NCBI RefSeq assembly: GCF_900116065.1
Contig: NZ_FOZV01000002.1
Coordinates: forward strand, 62,001-126,000
Source: Brevundimonas viscosa
GTDB taxonomy: Bacteria; Pseudomonadota; Alphaproteobacteria; Caulobacterales; Caulobacteraceae
Length of the DNA stretch: 64,000 nucleotides
Reading direction: 5' to 3'
Below, piece by piece: positions 33,315-42,381 of the stretch (position 1 is the stretch's first letter; each line of letters starts with the position of its first letter). A program made the translations under genes and the position numbers. The notes under the pieces were generated by a model. The model was not told the DNA's origin. It ran no database searches and was given only the letters and a program-made list of their open reading frames with translations.

Positions 33315-34417
33315 GCATCCCAATCCCTGTCTCCGGCGCGGGCTTCCAGCCGTATGAGGTGATCGTCGGTCGTGGCCTGCTGGCCTCGCTCGGCAGCCGG
33401 ATCGCGCCGCTGGCGCGCGGACGGGCGGCGGTGGTCACCGACGAGACCGTGGCGGCGCTCCACGGGCCCTCGGCGCTGTCGGCGCTGGAGGCGGCGGGCC
33501 TGCGGGCGCGGCTGCTGACGGTTCCGCCGGGGGAGGGCTCGAAGTCTTTCGCCGAACTGGAGCGGGTGCTCGACCGGCTGGCCGCCTTCGGCCTCGACCG
33601 AACCGATCTGGTGATCGCGCTCGGCGGCGGCGTGGTCGGGGACCTCGCCGGGCTCGCGGCGGCGCTCTACATGCGCGGCATCGACTTCGTCCAGGTCCCC
33701 ACCACCCTGCTGGCGCAGGTCGACTCCTCCGTCGGGGGCAAGACGGCGATCGACACGCCGCGGGGCAAGAACCTCGTCGGGGCCTTCCACCAGCCGCGGC
33801 TGGTGGTCGCCGACATCGACCTGCTGTCGACCCTGCCCGAACGGCAGGTGCGCTCCGGCTGGGCGGAGGTGCTGAAGCACGGGCTGATCTGCGACGCAGC
33901 CTTCTTCGACTGGCTGGCCGGGGAGGGCGCCGCCGGGGCGTCGGGAGACCCTGCGGCGCTGGAGCGCGCGGTGGTGCGGTCGGTGCAGATCAAGAGCGCC
34001 ATCGTCGGCGAGGACGAGAAGGAGGCCGGGCGGCGCGCCCTGCTCAACCTCGGCCACACCTTCGGCCACGCCCTGGAGGCCGAACTGGACTTCGACGAGA
34101 CCCGGCTGACCCACGGCGAGGCGGTGGCTCTCGGATGCGTGTTGGCCTTCCGGTACTCGGCCGCGGAGGGTTTCTGTCCGACCGGCGACGCCGAGCGGGT
34201 CGTCGGGGCGGTCGCCGCTGCGGGGTTGCCCACCTCGCTCGACCAGGTCGGTTCGTTCGACGCCGACGCCCTGCTGAAGCGGATGGCGGGCGACAAGAAG
34301 GCCGAGGGAGGCCGGCTGACCCTCGTGCTGGCGCGGGGGATCGGCGAGGCCTTCGTCCAGAAGGGCGTCGACCGGAAGACGGTCGGCGGCTTCCTGCGCG
34401 CGGAGGGGGCGGCATGA
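33311..34417 (+). CDS. aroB: 3-dehydroquinate synthase
   Basis: 368 aa, GTG start overlapping the aroK stop. NAD-binding [52 protein letters not shown] and zinc ligand region [11 protein letters not shown]. Second step of the shikimate pathway. aroK-aroB order is typical of alphaproteobacteria. Confidence 0.96.
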   Translation: MSIPIPVSGAGFQPYEVIVGRGLLASLGSRIAPLARGRAAVVTDETVAALHGPSALSALEAAGLRARLLTVPPGEGSKSFAELERVLDRLAAFGLDRTDLVIALGGGVVGDLAGLAAALYMRGIDFVQVPTTLLAQVDSSVGGKTAIDTPRGKNLVGAFHQPRLVVADIDLLSTLPERQVRSGWAEVLKHGLICDAAFFDWLAGEGAAGASGDPAALERAVVRSVQIKSAIVGEDEKEAGRRALLNLGHTFGHALEAELDFDETRLTHGEAVALGCVLAFRYSAAEGFCPTGDAERVVGAVAAAGLPTSLDQVGSFDADALLKRMAGDKKAEGGRLTLVLARGIGEAFVQKGVDRKTVGGFLRAEGAA

Positions 34418-35010
34418 CCCGGATGGCGCTGAGCGCGGCGGTGCTGGAGGACCGCTTCGTGCGGCTGGAGCCCTTCTCGGAAGCCCTGCGCGAGGAGGTG
34501 CGCGCGGCGCTGGATTGCGACCCGGAGGCCTGGGAGATCATGGTCGGTGCCGCCTGGGGTCCGCATTTCGACGGCTGGTGGGCGTCGGCGATGGCGGCGA
34601 TGGCGAGCGTGAGCCGAATACCGTGGGCGGTGCGGGAGAAGGCGAGCGGGCGGGTCGTCGGCACGACCAGCCTGTACGAGATAAAGCCCGACTATCGCCG
34701 GTGCGAGATCGGCTCGACCTTCTACCGGCCGGAGGCGCGCGGCGGGCCGGTGAACCCGGCGTGCAAGCGGCTTCTGCTGGGCCACGCTTTCGACGCCGGA
34801 GCGGTGCGGGTCGAGATCATCACCGACGCGATCAATCCCGGCAGCCAGGCGGCGATCCGCAAGCTGGGCGCCCGGGACGAGGGGGTGCTGCGCAAGCACA
34901 AGATCACCTGGACCGGTCGGATCCGGGATACGGCCCAGTTCGCCATTCTCGACGAGGACTGGCCTGAGGTGCGCGCGCGGCTCGAGGCGCGGCTGGTCAG
35001 TTACATCTAG
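34414..35010 (+). CDS. GNAT-family N-acetyltransferase
   Basis: 198 aa from ATG 34414, overlapping aroB by 4 bases. [19 protein letters not shown] and GTTSLYEI followed by [15 protein letters not shown], and [23 protein letters not shown], are the RimJ/RimL-type arrangement. Substrate unknown; likely co-expressed with aroKB. Confidence 0.88.
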   Translation: MTRMALSAAVLEDRFVRLEPFSEALREEVRAALDCDPEAWEIMVGAAWGPHFDGWWASAMAAMASVSRIPWAVREKASGRVVGTTSLYEIKPDYRRCEIGSTFYRPEARGGPVNPACKRLLLGHAFDAGAVRVEIITDAINPGSQAAIRKLGARDEGVLRKHKITWTGRIRDTAQFAILDEDWPEVRARLEARLVSYI

Positions 35011-35251
35011 TTTGATCCGGGTAAAAAGAGGGGGCGTGGCACGAATTCGGGGCGCCAAACCTGCCAACCCTGCCAACCCTCAGCGCACAAGCAGCGGAGA
35101 CTGAGGTGCAAGGCGTAAACCGAGGGTAGGGGGACGCGCCAGATCATCGGAAATCCGGATGTCGCGGGTTCACGATGCCAAAGACCACGCGGAGAGGTGG
35201 GCGCCGAACAGCGTTGTGCAAGAGGGGGGGGAATATTCCTCGCCAGACGTC
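35011..35251. other. Intergenic stretch with short tandem repeat
   Basis: No gene seen. CTGCCAACCCTGCCAACCCT at 35061-35080, with an earlier partial unit, is a 9-base tandem repeat. No terminator was clear. Confidence 0.5.
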
Positions 35252-35656
35252 TCAGTCCACGGCGCGGCATTCCGTAGGCTCCCGCCCATCGGCGGTCCAG
35301 GTGGCCATCGCGCCGACGCCGCGGAGTTCGTAGCCCGAGGCCCGGTACCAGATGCCGTCGGCGGCGCGCTCCTGGTACAGGTCGACCGCCTTGCCGCTGG
35401 AGTCGCGCACGGTCGCCATCTGTCGCGGATTGTCGAAGTCGACCGACAGGCGCTCGCTGTTGTTGCAGAGATAGACGGTGCGGATGACGCGATTCATCAC
35501 CCGGCTCTGGATCTCCGCGCCGGTGCGGCGTCGCGCCGTCTGCGCCTGTTCGGCGCGTTCGCGCACGGCGTCGCCGTCGGTCGGCGCCTCGTCGGGTGTC
35601 GGACCGCATCCGGTCAGGACGCCAAGGCCAAGGACGCAGACGAGGAACGCGCGCAT
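35252..35656 (-). CDS. MliC-family lipoprotein (lysozyme-inhibitor-like)
   Basis: 134 aa. Signal peptide and lipobox (VLGLGVLTGC). Residues about 60-131 (VYLCNNSERLSVDF, LYQERAADGIWYRASGYELRG, TECRAVD) have the MliC pattern with a Cys pair joining the first and last strands. Members sit in the outer membrane and inhibit C-type lysozyme. Lies 30 bases downstream of tadA in the same direction. Confidence 0.85.
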   Translation of the reverse strand: MRAFLVCVLGLGVLTGCGPTPDEAPTDGDAVRERAEQAQTARRRTGAEIQSRVMNRVIRTVYLCNNSERLSVDFDNPRQMATVRDSSGKAVDLYQERAADGIWYRASGYELRGVGAMATWTADGREPTECRAVD

Positions 35657-35686
35657 GAAACAAGCCTTGCCGTTGGAACCGGCCGA

Positions 35687-36172
35687 TCAACGCGCCGTGG
35701 CGGGGGCCGTTCCTTTGCGCCGGGCGCGGAAGAAGTCGCGCAGCAAGGTCGCTGCCTCGGGCGCCAGGACGCCCCCCTCCGCCGCCGGGCGCCAGTGGCA
35801 GGTCGGCTGTTCGAAGAAGCGGGGCCCGTGCGCGACCGCCCCGCCCTTGGCGTCGTCGGCGCCCCAGACCACGCGTCCGATGCGGGCGTGGCTGATCGCC
35901 CCCGCGCACATGGCGCAGGGCTCCAGCGTCACATAGAGGGTCAGGCCGGTGAGCCGGTAGTTGCCCAGCTTCGCCGCGGCGGCGCGCAGGGCGGCGATCT
36001 CGGCGTGGGCCGTCGGATCGTGGGCACCGATGGGGTGGTTGCGGCCCGTGGCGACGACGGTTCCGTCGCTCTCGTCGACGATCACGCAGCCGACGGGCGT
36101 CTCGCCCTCGTTCGCCGCCGCTTGCGCTTGGTCCAGCGCCATGCGCATGAACCGCTCATCATGGTCCGCCAT
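35687..36172 (-). CDS. tadA: tRNA adenosine(34) deaminase
   Basis: 161 aa from the ATG at 36172. Zinc deaminase motifs: HAEIAALRAA, and LEPCAMCAGAI. TadA converts adenosine 34 to inosine in tRNA-Arg. The start overlaps, head to head, the start of the pseudouridine synthase gene by 12 bases, so each gene's promoter must lie within the other gene's coding region. Confidence 0.95.
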   Translation of the reverse strand: MADHDERFMRMALDQAQAAANEGETPVGCVIVDESDGTVVATGRNHPIGAHDPTAHAEIAALRAAAAKLGNYRLTGLTLYVTLEPCAMCAGAISHARIGRVVWGADDAKGGAVAHGPRFFEQPTCHWRPAAEGGVLAPEAATLLRDFFRARRKGTAPATAR

Positions 36173-37543
36173 CCGAACGACAACGACAAGAAGCCCCGCC
36201 CGCGTCAAGACGACCGCAAGCCCGGGCCCCGCAAACCCTTCGCCAAGGACGGCGCGAAAGGCCCGCCGAAGGGCGGCAAGCCCGGCGGGAAACCCGCCGC
36301 CGTCCCGGCCGAGCCGAAGCGCACCGAGCGCATAGCCAAGGCGATGGCCCGGGCCGGCATAGCCTCGCGGCGCGAGGTCGAGCGGCTGATCGGCCTGGGC
36401 AAGGTGGCGGTCAACGGCAAGATCCTCGACACGCCGGCGACGCTGGTCACGCGCGACGACGTCATCACGGTCGACGGCAAGGCGATCGGCGCGGCCCAGG
36501 CGACGCGGGTGTGGCGCTATCACAAGCCGTCCGGCCTGGTGACCTCGCACGGCGACCCGCAGGGCCGGCCGACGGTGTTCGACGCCCTGCCCAGCAGCCT
36601 GCCGCGGGTGATCTCGGTCGGGCGGCTGGACCTAAACACCGAGGGGCTGCTGCTCCTGACCAACGACGGCGAGCTGAGCCGGGCGCTGGAGCTGCCGGCG
36701 ACCGAGCTGGTGCGCCAGTACCGGGCCCGAGCGCGCGGCCGGGTGACCCAGGCGCAGCTGGACACGCTGAAGGACGGGGTGACCGTCGACGGCGTGCGCT
36801 ACGGCCCGGTCGAGGCGACGCTGGACAAGGCGAAGCCGACCGCGGAGGGCGAGAAGGCGTCGGCCAACCTGTGGATCAGCGTCTCGATCACCGAGGGCAA
36901 GAACCGCGAGGTCCGGAAGGTGCTGGAGCACCTCGGCCTGACCGTGAACCGGCTGATCCGCCTCGCCTACGGCCCGTTCCAGCTGGGCACGCTGCCGGTG
37001 GGAATGGTGGAGGAGGTCGGGCCGCGGGTGATCCGCGAGATGCTGGGCCAGTACATCCGCCCGGAGAACCTGCCGACCGGCAACACGGTGGAGACGCCGG
37101 CGCCGATCCCGGGACGCCGCACCTCGGCGCCGATCGTCAAGGGCCGCTCGGGCTCGGCCATGTCCGACCCGTCGCGCAAGCCGAGCCGGGTGCGCGCCGC
37201 CGAGGCCGCGGCCTCTGAAGGCGGCGACACCGGTCGCCGGGCGCCGAAGGGGGAGGGCTGGGCCAAGGCCAGGCCGAAGTTCGAGCACCCGAAGAAGGGC
37301 TTCAAGCCACGGGCGCGGCCGGAGGCGGCGGCAGGCGAGCGGGCCGAGCGGCCCAAGCGGGCCTTCAAGCCGCGCGAGGACCAGTTCATCGACACGCCGC
37401 GCGGCGCCGGCGGCCCGCGCAAGGGCGGCGGCGGCGGCAAGGCCGGCTACGGCGCCCGGCCAGGCGGCAAGGGCGGGGCGGCGCGGTCCGGCCCCGGCAG
37501 ACCCCCTGCCAGGCCGGGCGGATCAGGGCGCGGGCCGCGGTGA
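36161..37543 (+). CDS. rluB: RluB-type 23S rRNA pseudouridine synthase with basic tails
   Basis: 460 aa from ATG 36161. N-terminal Lys/Pro-rich tail to about 48, S4 domain (ERIAKAMARAGIASRREVERL), catalytic GRLDLNTEGLLLLTNDG with the active Asp, and ITEGKNREVRKVLEHLG. The last 150 residues are an Arg/Gly/Lys-rich disordered extension, longer than in E. coli RluB and typical for alphaproteobacteria. Probably modifies U2605-equivalent of 23S rRNA; RluE/F relatives cannot be fully excluded. Confidence 0.88.
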   Translation: MVRHPNDNDKKPRPRQDDRKPGPRKPFAKDGAKGPPKGGKPGGKPAAVPAEPKRTERIAKAMARAGIASRREVERLIGLGKVAVNGKILDTPATLVTRDDVITVDGKAIGAAQATRVWRYHKPSGLVTSHGDPQGRPTVFDALPSSLPRVISVGRLDLNTEGLLLLTNDGELSRALELPATELVRQYRARARGRVTQAQLDTLKDGVTVDGVRYGPVEATLDKAKPTAEGEKASANLWISVSITEGKNREVRKVLEHLGLTVNRLIRLAYGPFQLGTLPVGMVEEVGPRVIREMLGQYIRPENLPTGNTVETPAPIPGRRTSAPIVKGRSGSAMSDPSRKPSRVRAAEAAASEGGDTGRRAPKGEGWAKARPKFEHPKKGFKPRARPEAAAGERAERPKRAFKPREDQFIDTPRGAGGPRKGGGGGKAGYGARPGGKGGAARSGPGRPPARPGGSGRGPR

Positions 37544-38467
37544 CAGATCGGGCCTCGCGCTTCCGGCGCGATTGGCCAGGCGTTCGATGAAGACGATCGT
37601 GATCAGGGCGACGAGGCCCTCCGGGGCGAGGTCGATCCACGCCGAGTCCTGGCTGAGGGCGGCTTCCGACAGCGGGGCCCAGAACAGGCCGATGAACAGG
37701 TTGCTGGCAAGGTGCGCCCCGATGGCGAACTCGAGCCCGCCGAGTCTCAACGCCGCCCAGGTCCAGACGCCGCCCGAGACGGCCCGGGCGACGAAAGCGA
37801 CCGGATCGGGATCGAGATGGATGGCCGAGAACAGCAGGCCGTTCACGACGCACAGGGCGATCGGCGCCCGGGTGATCAGACCGGTCAGCCGCAACAGCAC
37901 GCCGCGAAACACGACCTCTTCCGCAGCCGCCGCGGCAAGCAGACCGGCGGTGATCGCCAGCACATAGGTCAGCCGCGTCGGCCCGGCGTAGTGCGGGTCG
38001 AGGATCGGAGGGTTCCACTCGCTGCCCATCAGCAGATGGAGCGGCACGGTGATGACGCCGACGCCGGCCATCACCAGAACGCCGACGCCGAACTGCGTCA
38101 CGTCGAAGCGCCGGCGCGGCCAAAGGAAGGCTGAGAGCGGCTGACGCCAGGCCAGGGCGGCCGCCCCCGCGATGGCGACAGCCGGACCGGCGAGCAGGAG
38201 GCCGAGCACGAGGGCGAAGGTTCCTTCTTCGGCGAGCCTCAATGGTCCGTCTGGAAGGGTTCCTTCCGGAATCCGATCCGCCAGTCCGGGGAAGGCCGCG
38301 AAGCCGACCCCCAGGATCAGGAAGGTGATCGCCAGCAGCAGGGTTCCGAAGAGGAGGAAGCGCGCCAACTGCCGCCACGGCTGCTCTCCGCCCATGGTCG
38401 CGGTCAGGCTGGAGCGGGCGGCGGCGGCGTGCGCGGCGACGAAAGCGGGCGAAACCAAGCGCTGCAT
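37523..38467 (-). CDS. CPBP-family intramembrane metalloprotease
   Basis: 314 aa from the ATG at 38467, polytopic. Motif 1 AAAAEEVVFRGVLLRL, motif 2 NGLLFSAIHLDPDP and the later H-x-x-S-N (GAHLASNLFIGLFWAP) are complete, so it should be active. Substrates in bacteria are mostly unknown. Overlaps the rluB-like gene tail to tail by 21 bases. Confidence 0.9.
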   Translation of the reverse strand: MQRLVSPAFVAAHAAAARSSLTATMGGEQPWRQLARFLLFGTLLLAITFLILGVGFAAFPGLADRIPEGTLPDGPLRLAEEGTFALVLGLLLAGPAVAIAGAAALAWRQPLSAFLWPRRRFDVTQFGVGVLVMAGVGVITVPLHLLMGSEWNPPILDPHYAGPTRLTYVLAITAGLLAAAAAEEVVFRGVLLRLTGLITRAPIALCVVNGLLFSAIHLDPDPVAFVARAVSGGVWTWAALRLGGLEFAIGAHLASNLFIGLFWAPLSEAALSQDSAWIDLAPEGLVALITIVFIERLANRAGSARPDLSPRPAP

Positions 38468-38513
38468 GAACCGAGCGTTGCATTCGTCCCCGGTTCCGGT
38501 CCAGAGGCAGGTC

Positions 38514-39086
38514 ATGAGAATCGTCGCCGGAAGCCTGAAGGGGCGGAGCATCGTCGCGCCGGAGGGGCAGGGCACCCGCCCGACCTCGGACCGGGCGCGG
38601 CAGGCCGTGTTCAACGTGCTGGAGCATGCGTCGTGGGCCGAGCCGCTGGACGGGGCGCGCGTGCTGGACCTGTACGCCGGCTCGGGGGCGCTGGGCTTCG
38701 AGGCGATCAGCCGGGGCGCGGCCTTCGCCCTGTTCGTCGAGACCGACGACGCGGCGCGCGGGGCGATCCGCGAGAACGCCGACGCCTGGGGCCTGATGGG
38801 GCGGACGCGGGTGCACCGGCGCAGCGCGACCGATCTGGGCGTGCGCCCGGGCTCGGCCGGCGAGGCCTTCGACCTGGCCTTCCTCGATCCGCCCTACGGC
38901 AAGGGACTGGGCGAGCAGACCCTGGCGCGGCTGCTGGAGGGGACCTGGCTGAAGCCGGGCGCGATCGTGGTGTTCGAACGCGGCTCGGACGAGCCGGAGA
39001 TCGAGACGCCGGGCTACGAGCGGCTGGACGCGCGCGACTACGGGGCGGCGCGGGTGCTGTTCCTGAGGGCGGCGGCGCCGGCCTGA
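38514..39086 (+). CDS. rsmD: 16S rRNA (guanine966-N2)-methyltransferase
   Basis: 190 aa. MRIVAGSLKGRSIVAPEG and TRPTSDRARQAVFNVLEH form the RsmD start; SAM motif VLDLYAGSGALGFEA and catalytic DPPYGKG (N/DPPY). Complete and typical. Confidence 0.95.
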   Translation: MRIVAGSLKGRSIVAPEGQGTRPTSDRARQAVFNVLEHASWAEPLDGARVLDLYAGSGALGFEAISRGAAFALFVETDDAARGAIRENADAWGLMGRTRVHRRSATDLGVRPGSAGEAFDLAFLDPPYGKGLGEQTLARLLEGTWLKPGAIVVFERGSDEPEIETPGYERLDARDYGAARVLFLRAAAPA

Positions 39087-39128
39087 AGCGGTCTGGCGCA
39101 GGCGGCGGTTCCGGGGCAGGCTGAGGGC

Positions 39129-40169
39129 ATGACCCAGCTCGATCGCCGCGCCTTCCTCGCCGCCGCCGGAGCCTCGGCGGCGGTTCCGTTCGCCGCCTGC
39201 GCGCAGACGCCGGCCGCCAGCTGGTCGGCCCGCTCGACGCTGCCGTGGGCCATGCAGGAGGTCTACTGCGCCGTCTCGGGCGGGCGGATCGTCGTCGCCG
39301 GCGGCTTGCGCCGGGCCGGGGGCGTGACGGAGATCGAGGACCGCACCGGCGTCTATGACCCGGCCGCCGACCGCTGGAGCGAGGGCCCGCGGCTGCCGGC
39401 CCCAAGGCACCATCCGATGATCGTGGCCGACGCGGCGGGCCGGGTGTTCGCCCTGGGCGGCTACGGCCGCTCCGACGCCGGCGAGTGGACCTCGATGACC
39501 GAGGTCTGGGCCCTGGACGGCGGGCGCTGGGTCGAGGCGGGGCGGCTGCCGGAGCCGCTGGCCGAGACCGTCGGGGCCGAACTGGGCGGGCGCATCCACC
39601 TGGCCACGGGCCGGTCGCCGGGGACCGCCAACGGCCAGTGGAACGACCAGGTCGACGTGGCGACGCACCGGATCTTCGACCCCGCCGCGGGCCGCTGGGA
39701 GACGGCGGCGCCCTGTCCGATGGCCCGTAACAGCGCCGCCGGGGCGGTGCTGGACGGGGCCCTGTGGATCGCCGGCGGGCGCACGGTGAACGGCGGCGGC
39801 ACGGGACGGCTGGACCGCTACGACCCGGTCGCCGACCGGTGGGACACCCTGGCGCCGATCCCGGCCTCGCCGGCCACGGGTCAGCAGGTCGGCGGCGGCC
39901 TGGCCATGGCGGCGGCGGGGGGGCGGCTGGTCGCCTTCGGCGGCGAGTGGTTCGCGCAAGGGGCGGGTGCGGGGGGCGGCGGCGGGGTGTTCCCCGAGAC
40001 CTGGATCTACGACCCGTCCGCGGACCGCTGGACGGCCGGGCCGGACATGCCGACGCCGCGGCACGGGCTGGCGGCGGCGGCGGTGGACGGGGTGGTCTAC
40101 GCCTTGGCCGGCGGGGCCGTGGTCTCCGGCGGCCGGGCCACGGGCGTGGTCGAGGCGCTGCGGCTGTAG
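39129..40169 (+). CDS. Kelch-repeat protein with Tat-like signal
   Basis: 346 aa. N-terminus DRRAFLAAAGASAAVPFAAC resembles a twin-arginine signal. Five or more kelch blades are visible (VYDPAADRWSEGPRLPAPRHH, RIFDPAAGRWETAAPCP, RYDPVADRWDTLAPIP, IYDPSADRWTAGPDMPTPRH), giving a beta-propeller. Exported; function unknown. Confidence 0.85.
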   Translation: MTQLDRRAFLAAAGASAAVPFAACAQTPAASWSARSTLPWAMQEVYCAVSGGRIVVAGGLRRAGGVTEIEDRTGVYDPAADRWSEGPRLPAPRHHPMIVADAAGRVFALGGYGRSDAGEWTSMTEVWALDGGRWVEAGRLPEPLAETVGAELGGRIHLATGRSPGTANGQWNDQVDVATHRIFDPAAGRWETAAPCPMARNSAAGAVLDGALWIAGGRTVNGGGTGRLDRYDPVADRWDTLAPIPASPATGQQVGGGLAMAAAGGRLVAFGGEWFAQGAGAGGGGGVFPETWIYDPSADRWTAGPDMPTPRHGLAAAAVDGVVYALAGGAVVSGGRATGVVEALRL

Positions 40170-40170
40170 G

Positions 40171-40734
40171 CTACACCTCCAGTTCGGACAGGGCCGTCTC
40201 GTGCCGCCGCAGGCGGACGCGGCAGCGGCGGGCGTGGCGTTCCTGCAGGGCGACGGCGGCGAGGACGAAGACGAGGGCGAAGACGATCACCGGGTCGTCG
40301 ACGGCGACCCCCTGGCTGATGGCAACCGCCGCCACGAACAGCAGGGCGGCGACGCCGACCGCCTGGCCGGCGCGGGCCCAGCGCAGGCCGGAGCGGGCCT
40401 GGCCGGCGGCGGCCCGCAGGGCCGCGGCGGGGGTGTCGGCGGCCTCGGGCGGCAGGCCCCGGCGGGCCCACAGGGTCATGGCCAGGGCGAAGCCGGCGAA
40501 CAGGACGACGGCGACGGCCACGCCCGGCTCGCCGTTGCGCAGCGCGGCCCAGACGCCGATCAGGCCGGCCGCGATCGAGCCCAGGGCCTCGGCCAGGAAG
40601 TTGAGGCGGCCGAGCCGGGCGCGGCGGCGGACCGCGCGGGCGAGGCCGGGATCGACGGCCGGCCCGGGCTGCGGCGCGGTCCACACCTCGGCGAGAGCGT
40701 CCCAGTCGTCGCCGGTCTGCGGGGGGCGGGTCAT
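40171..40734 (-). CDS. Membrane protein encoded with an ECF sigma factor (probable anti-sigma partner)
   Basis: 187 aa from the ATG at 40734, overlapping the sigma gene stop by 4 bases. N-terminal acidic segment (TGDDWDALAEVWTAPQPGP) then four hydrophobic helices (FLAEALGSIAAGLIGVWAAL, VAVAVVLFAGFALAMTLWA, AVGVAALLFVAAVAI, VIVFALVFVLAAVAL). No zinc anti-sigma HxxxCxxC motif is seen. Regulating the sigma factor is inferred from gene coupling. Confidence 0.8.
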   Translation of the reverse strand: MTRPPQTGDDWDALAEVWTAPQPGPAVDPGLARAVRRRARLGRLNFLAEALGSIAAGLIGVWAALRNGEPGVAVAVVLFAGFALAMTLWARRGLPPEAADTPAAALRAAAGQARSGLRWARAGQAVGVAALLFVAAVAISQGVAVDDPVIVFALVFVLAAVALQERHARRCRVRLRRHETALSELEV

Positions 40735-41249
40735 CGCGAGGCCTCCGGGTTCATCAGCGCGCGCAGCTCGGCGCGGGCGCGGGTCAGGCGGATGGAGACG
40801 GCGTTGGCGTTGAGGCCCAACATCCCGGCGATCTCGGCCGGGCTGAAGCCCTCCAGCGTCAGGCTGGCCGGCTGACGCAGCGACAGGGGCAGGGCGCGCA
40901 CGGCGGCGGCGAGGCGTTCGCGCAGGTCGTCGGCCTCCAGCCGGTCGTGCGGCGACGGGTCGGCGGAGGGCAGGGCCTCGTCCAGCGGGGCGCGGCGCGG
41001 CGCGGCGGCCTCGCGGGCCACGTGGGTGACGGCGCGGTTGTGGGCGACGCGGGCGAGGAAGGCCTTCACCGGCGCCTCGCCGCGGAAGCGGGGCAGGGCC
41101 TTCCACACCGCCAGCAGGATCTCCTGCTCCAGCTCGCGGCGCCGCTCGGGGTCGGCCTCGTAGCTGCCGGCGATGCGGCGCAGCATCGGGCCGTGCTCGG
41201 CCGCCAGCGCCTCGAAGGCCGCGTCCCTGTTCAAGCCCGTCCCCCTCAT
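40731..41249 (-). CDS. ECF-type RNA polymerase sigma factor
   Basis: 172 aa. Region 2 (AAEHGPMLRRIAGSYEADPE, then ELEQEILLAVWKALPRFRG and FLARVAHNRAVTHV) and region 4 (LPLSLRQPASLTLEGFSPAEI, ANAVSIRLTRARAELRAL) are both complete. Co-transcribed with the membrane protein downstream. Target regulon unknown; no ECF promoter motif was recognised nearby. Confidence 0.92.
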   Translation of the reverse strand: MRGTGLNRDAAFEALAAEHGPMLRRIAGSYEADPERRRELEQEILLAVWKALPRFRGEAPVKAFLARVAHNRAVTHVAREAAAPRRAPLDEALPSADPSPHDRLEADDLRERLAAAVRALPLSLRQPASLTLEGFSPAEIAGMLGLNANAVSIRLTRARAELRALMNPEASR

Positions 41250-42142
41250 GGTCGGCGGGTGATCTTGCCGACGCGATGAAAGACTCGCGCGGAGGCGTGG
41301 ACTTTCAAGTCCGACAGCGATTTTCGAGGGAGAGCCCGATGACCGTCGAGACCGAAACCCCCGCCGGGACTGGCATGCGCCGGAGCCGCAGGTTCCTGTG
41401 GACCCTCGCCGGGCTGGTCGCCGTGGTCGCCGTGTGCGGCTGGATCAGCCTGTTCGTCGGCCTGGGCCTCGGCGTCGGGCGCGAGACGCGGCTGATCCTC
41501 GCCGTGGTCGCCGCCGTCTCGAGCGAGGCGCTGTTCTGGATCGCCGCCGCGGCCCTGGGCGTGTCGGTGTTCGAGGCCCGCAAGCGCATCTGGCGGCGGA
41601 TCACCGGCCGGGGCTGAGGCGGGCGGGGGCGAAATGTGCACTCCGGAAAAATTCGGGTGCACATCGTGCACATTTTCGGGCGGGGCCGGCGGAATGCGGC
41701 GCAGGGCCTCGCCCAGGCGCTCGTCCTCGCCGTCCCGCGCCCTGTACGGGTCGAGGAAGTGGGCGCAGATCTGCTCGGTCGTGCCCCGCTTGACGATCTC
41801 GGCGCCGACGGCGGCGCGGTCCTCGCACAGCTGGCGCCACAGCCGCCGCCAGCGGACGGCCTCCAGCGCCCGGCCCTCGTCCAGAGCCTGGATGAAGCGT
41901 CGGTAGGCGACGTCGATCTGCTCGTCGGCGTCGACATCCCGATAGATGGCCAGGGCCATGACCCCGGCGGCGGCGTCCGGCTGGTCGAGGCGTCGCCAGC
42001 CGAACTTGCGGGCCCGGCGGCGGAAGGCCGACAGGCCGAGGTCGTGGCGGCGGCAGACGCTCTCGGCGTCCATGCCGGCCAGATAGTCGTCGCGCGCCCG
42101 GGCCCAGACCTCGGCGTCGCGGATGCGATAGGGCGTGGTCAT
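41246..42142 (-). CDS. Hypothetical protein with N-terminal HTH-like region; C-terminal third doubtful
   Basis: 298-aa frame. The first 150 residues look real: RIRDAEVWARARDDYLAGM, ESVCRRHDLGLSAFRRRARKFGW (HTH-like, as in small terminase or transposase-associated proteins), and DVAYRRFIQALDEGRALEAV. After about residue 170 the frame is antisense to the membrane protein at 41339-41617 and has shadow-like composition. Either the protein really is this long or a stop was lost near 41630. Confidence 0.55.
   Translation of the reverse strand: MTTPYRIRDAEVWARARDDYLAGMDAESVCRRHDLGLSAFRRRARKFGWRRLDQPDAAAGVMALAIYRDVDADEQIDVAYRRFIQALDEGRALEAVRWRRLWRQLCEDRAAVGAEIVKRGTTEQICAHFLDPYRARDGEDERLGEALRRIPPAPPENVHDVHPNFSGVHISPPPASAPAGDPPPDALAGLEHRHAQGRGGDPEQRLARDGGDHGEDQPRLAPDAEAQADEQADPAAHGDHGDQPGEGPQEPAAPAHASPGGGFGLDGHRALPRKSLSDLKVHASARVFHRVGKITRRP
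41339..41617 (+). CDS. Small two-helix membrane protein
   Basis: 92 aa from ATG 41339 with GAGGGAG upstream. Two hydrophobic helices (FLWTLAGLVAVVAVCGWISL and LILAVVAAVSSEALFWIAAA) and a basic tail EARKRIWRRITGRG. Divergent from the sigma factor gene. No family recognised. Confidence 0.7.
   Translation: MTVETETPAGTGMRRSRRFLWTLAGLVAVVAVCGWISLFVGLGLGVGRETRLILAVVAAVSSEALFWIAAAALGVSVFEARKRIWRRITGRG
41636..41671. repeat. Three GTGCAC palindromes
   Basis: GTGCAC at 41636-41641, 41657-41662 and 41666-41671. The last two form GTGCAC-ATC-GTGCAC within flanking AAAAT/ATTTT. It may fold as a hairpin downstream of the small membrane protein gene or bind a regulator. Confidence 0.5.
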
Positions 42143-42199
42143 GGACGGGGAGTATGGGGGCGGGGTGCGTCAGAAGCGGTCGTAGGGGGCGGAATGTTT

Positions 42200-42381
42200 T
42201 CCTTCTCCCTGTGGGAGAAGGTGGCGCGCAGCGCCGGATGAGGGTCGGCCGGGACCGGCGGCGAAGTCGCCACGGGGCCGCTGCGGCGGCTGACGCCGAC
42301 GGCGACAGGCGACCCTCACCCTTTCGGCTGGCGCATCGCTTCGCTCTGCGAGCCTCAAGCCCTCTCCCAACGGGAGAGGGA
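42200..42381. repeat. REP-like palindromic element
   Basis: Begins TCCTTCTCCCTGTGGGAGAAGG and ends CCCTCTCCCAACGGGAGAGGG, two short palindromes about 150 bases apart, with GCGCAGCGCCGGATGAGGGTC and CCCTCACCC inside. This is the style of dispersed extragenic repeats of high-GC alphaproteobacteria. It supplies the last codons (SLSRWERA) of the phosphatase gene. Confidence 0.7.

Noticed and set aside
35159..36160. Upstream extension of the rluB-like frame
   Set aside because: Antisense to the MliC-like and tadA genes; the family start fits ATG 36161.
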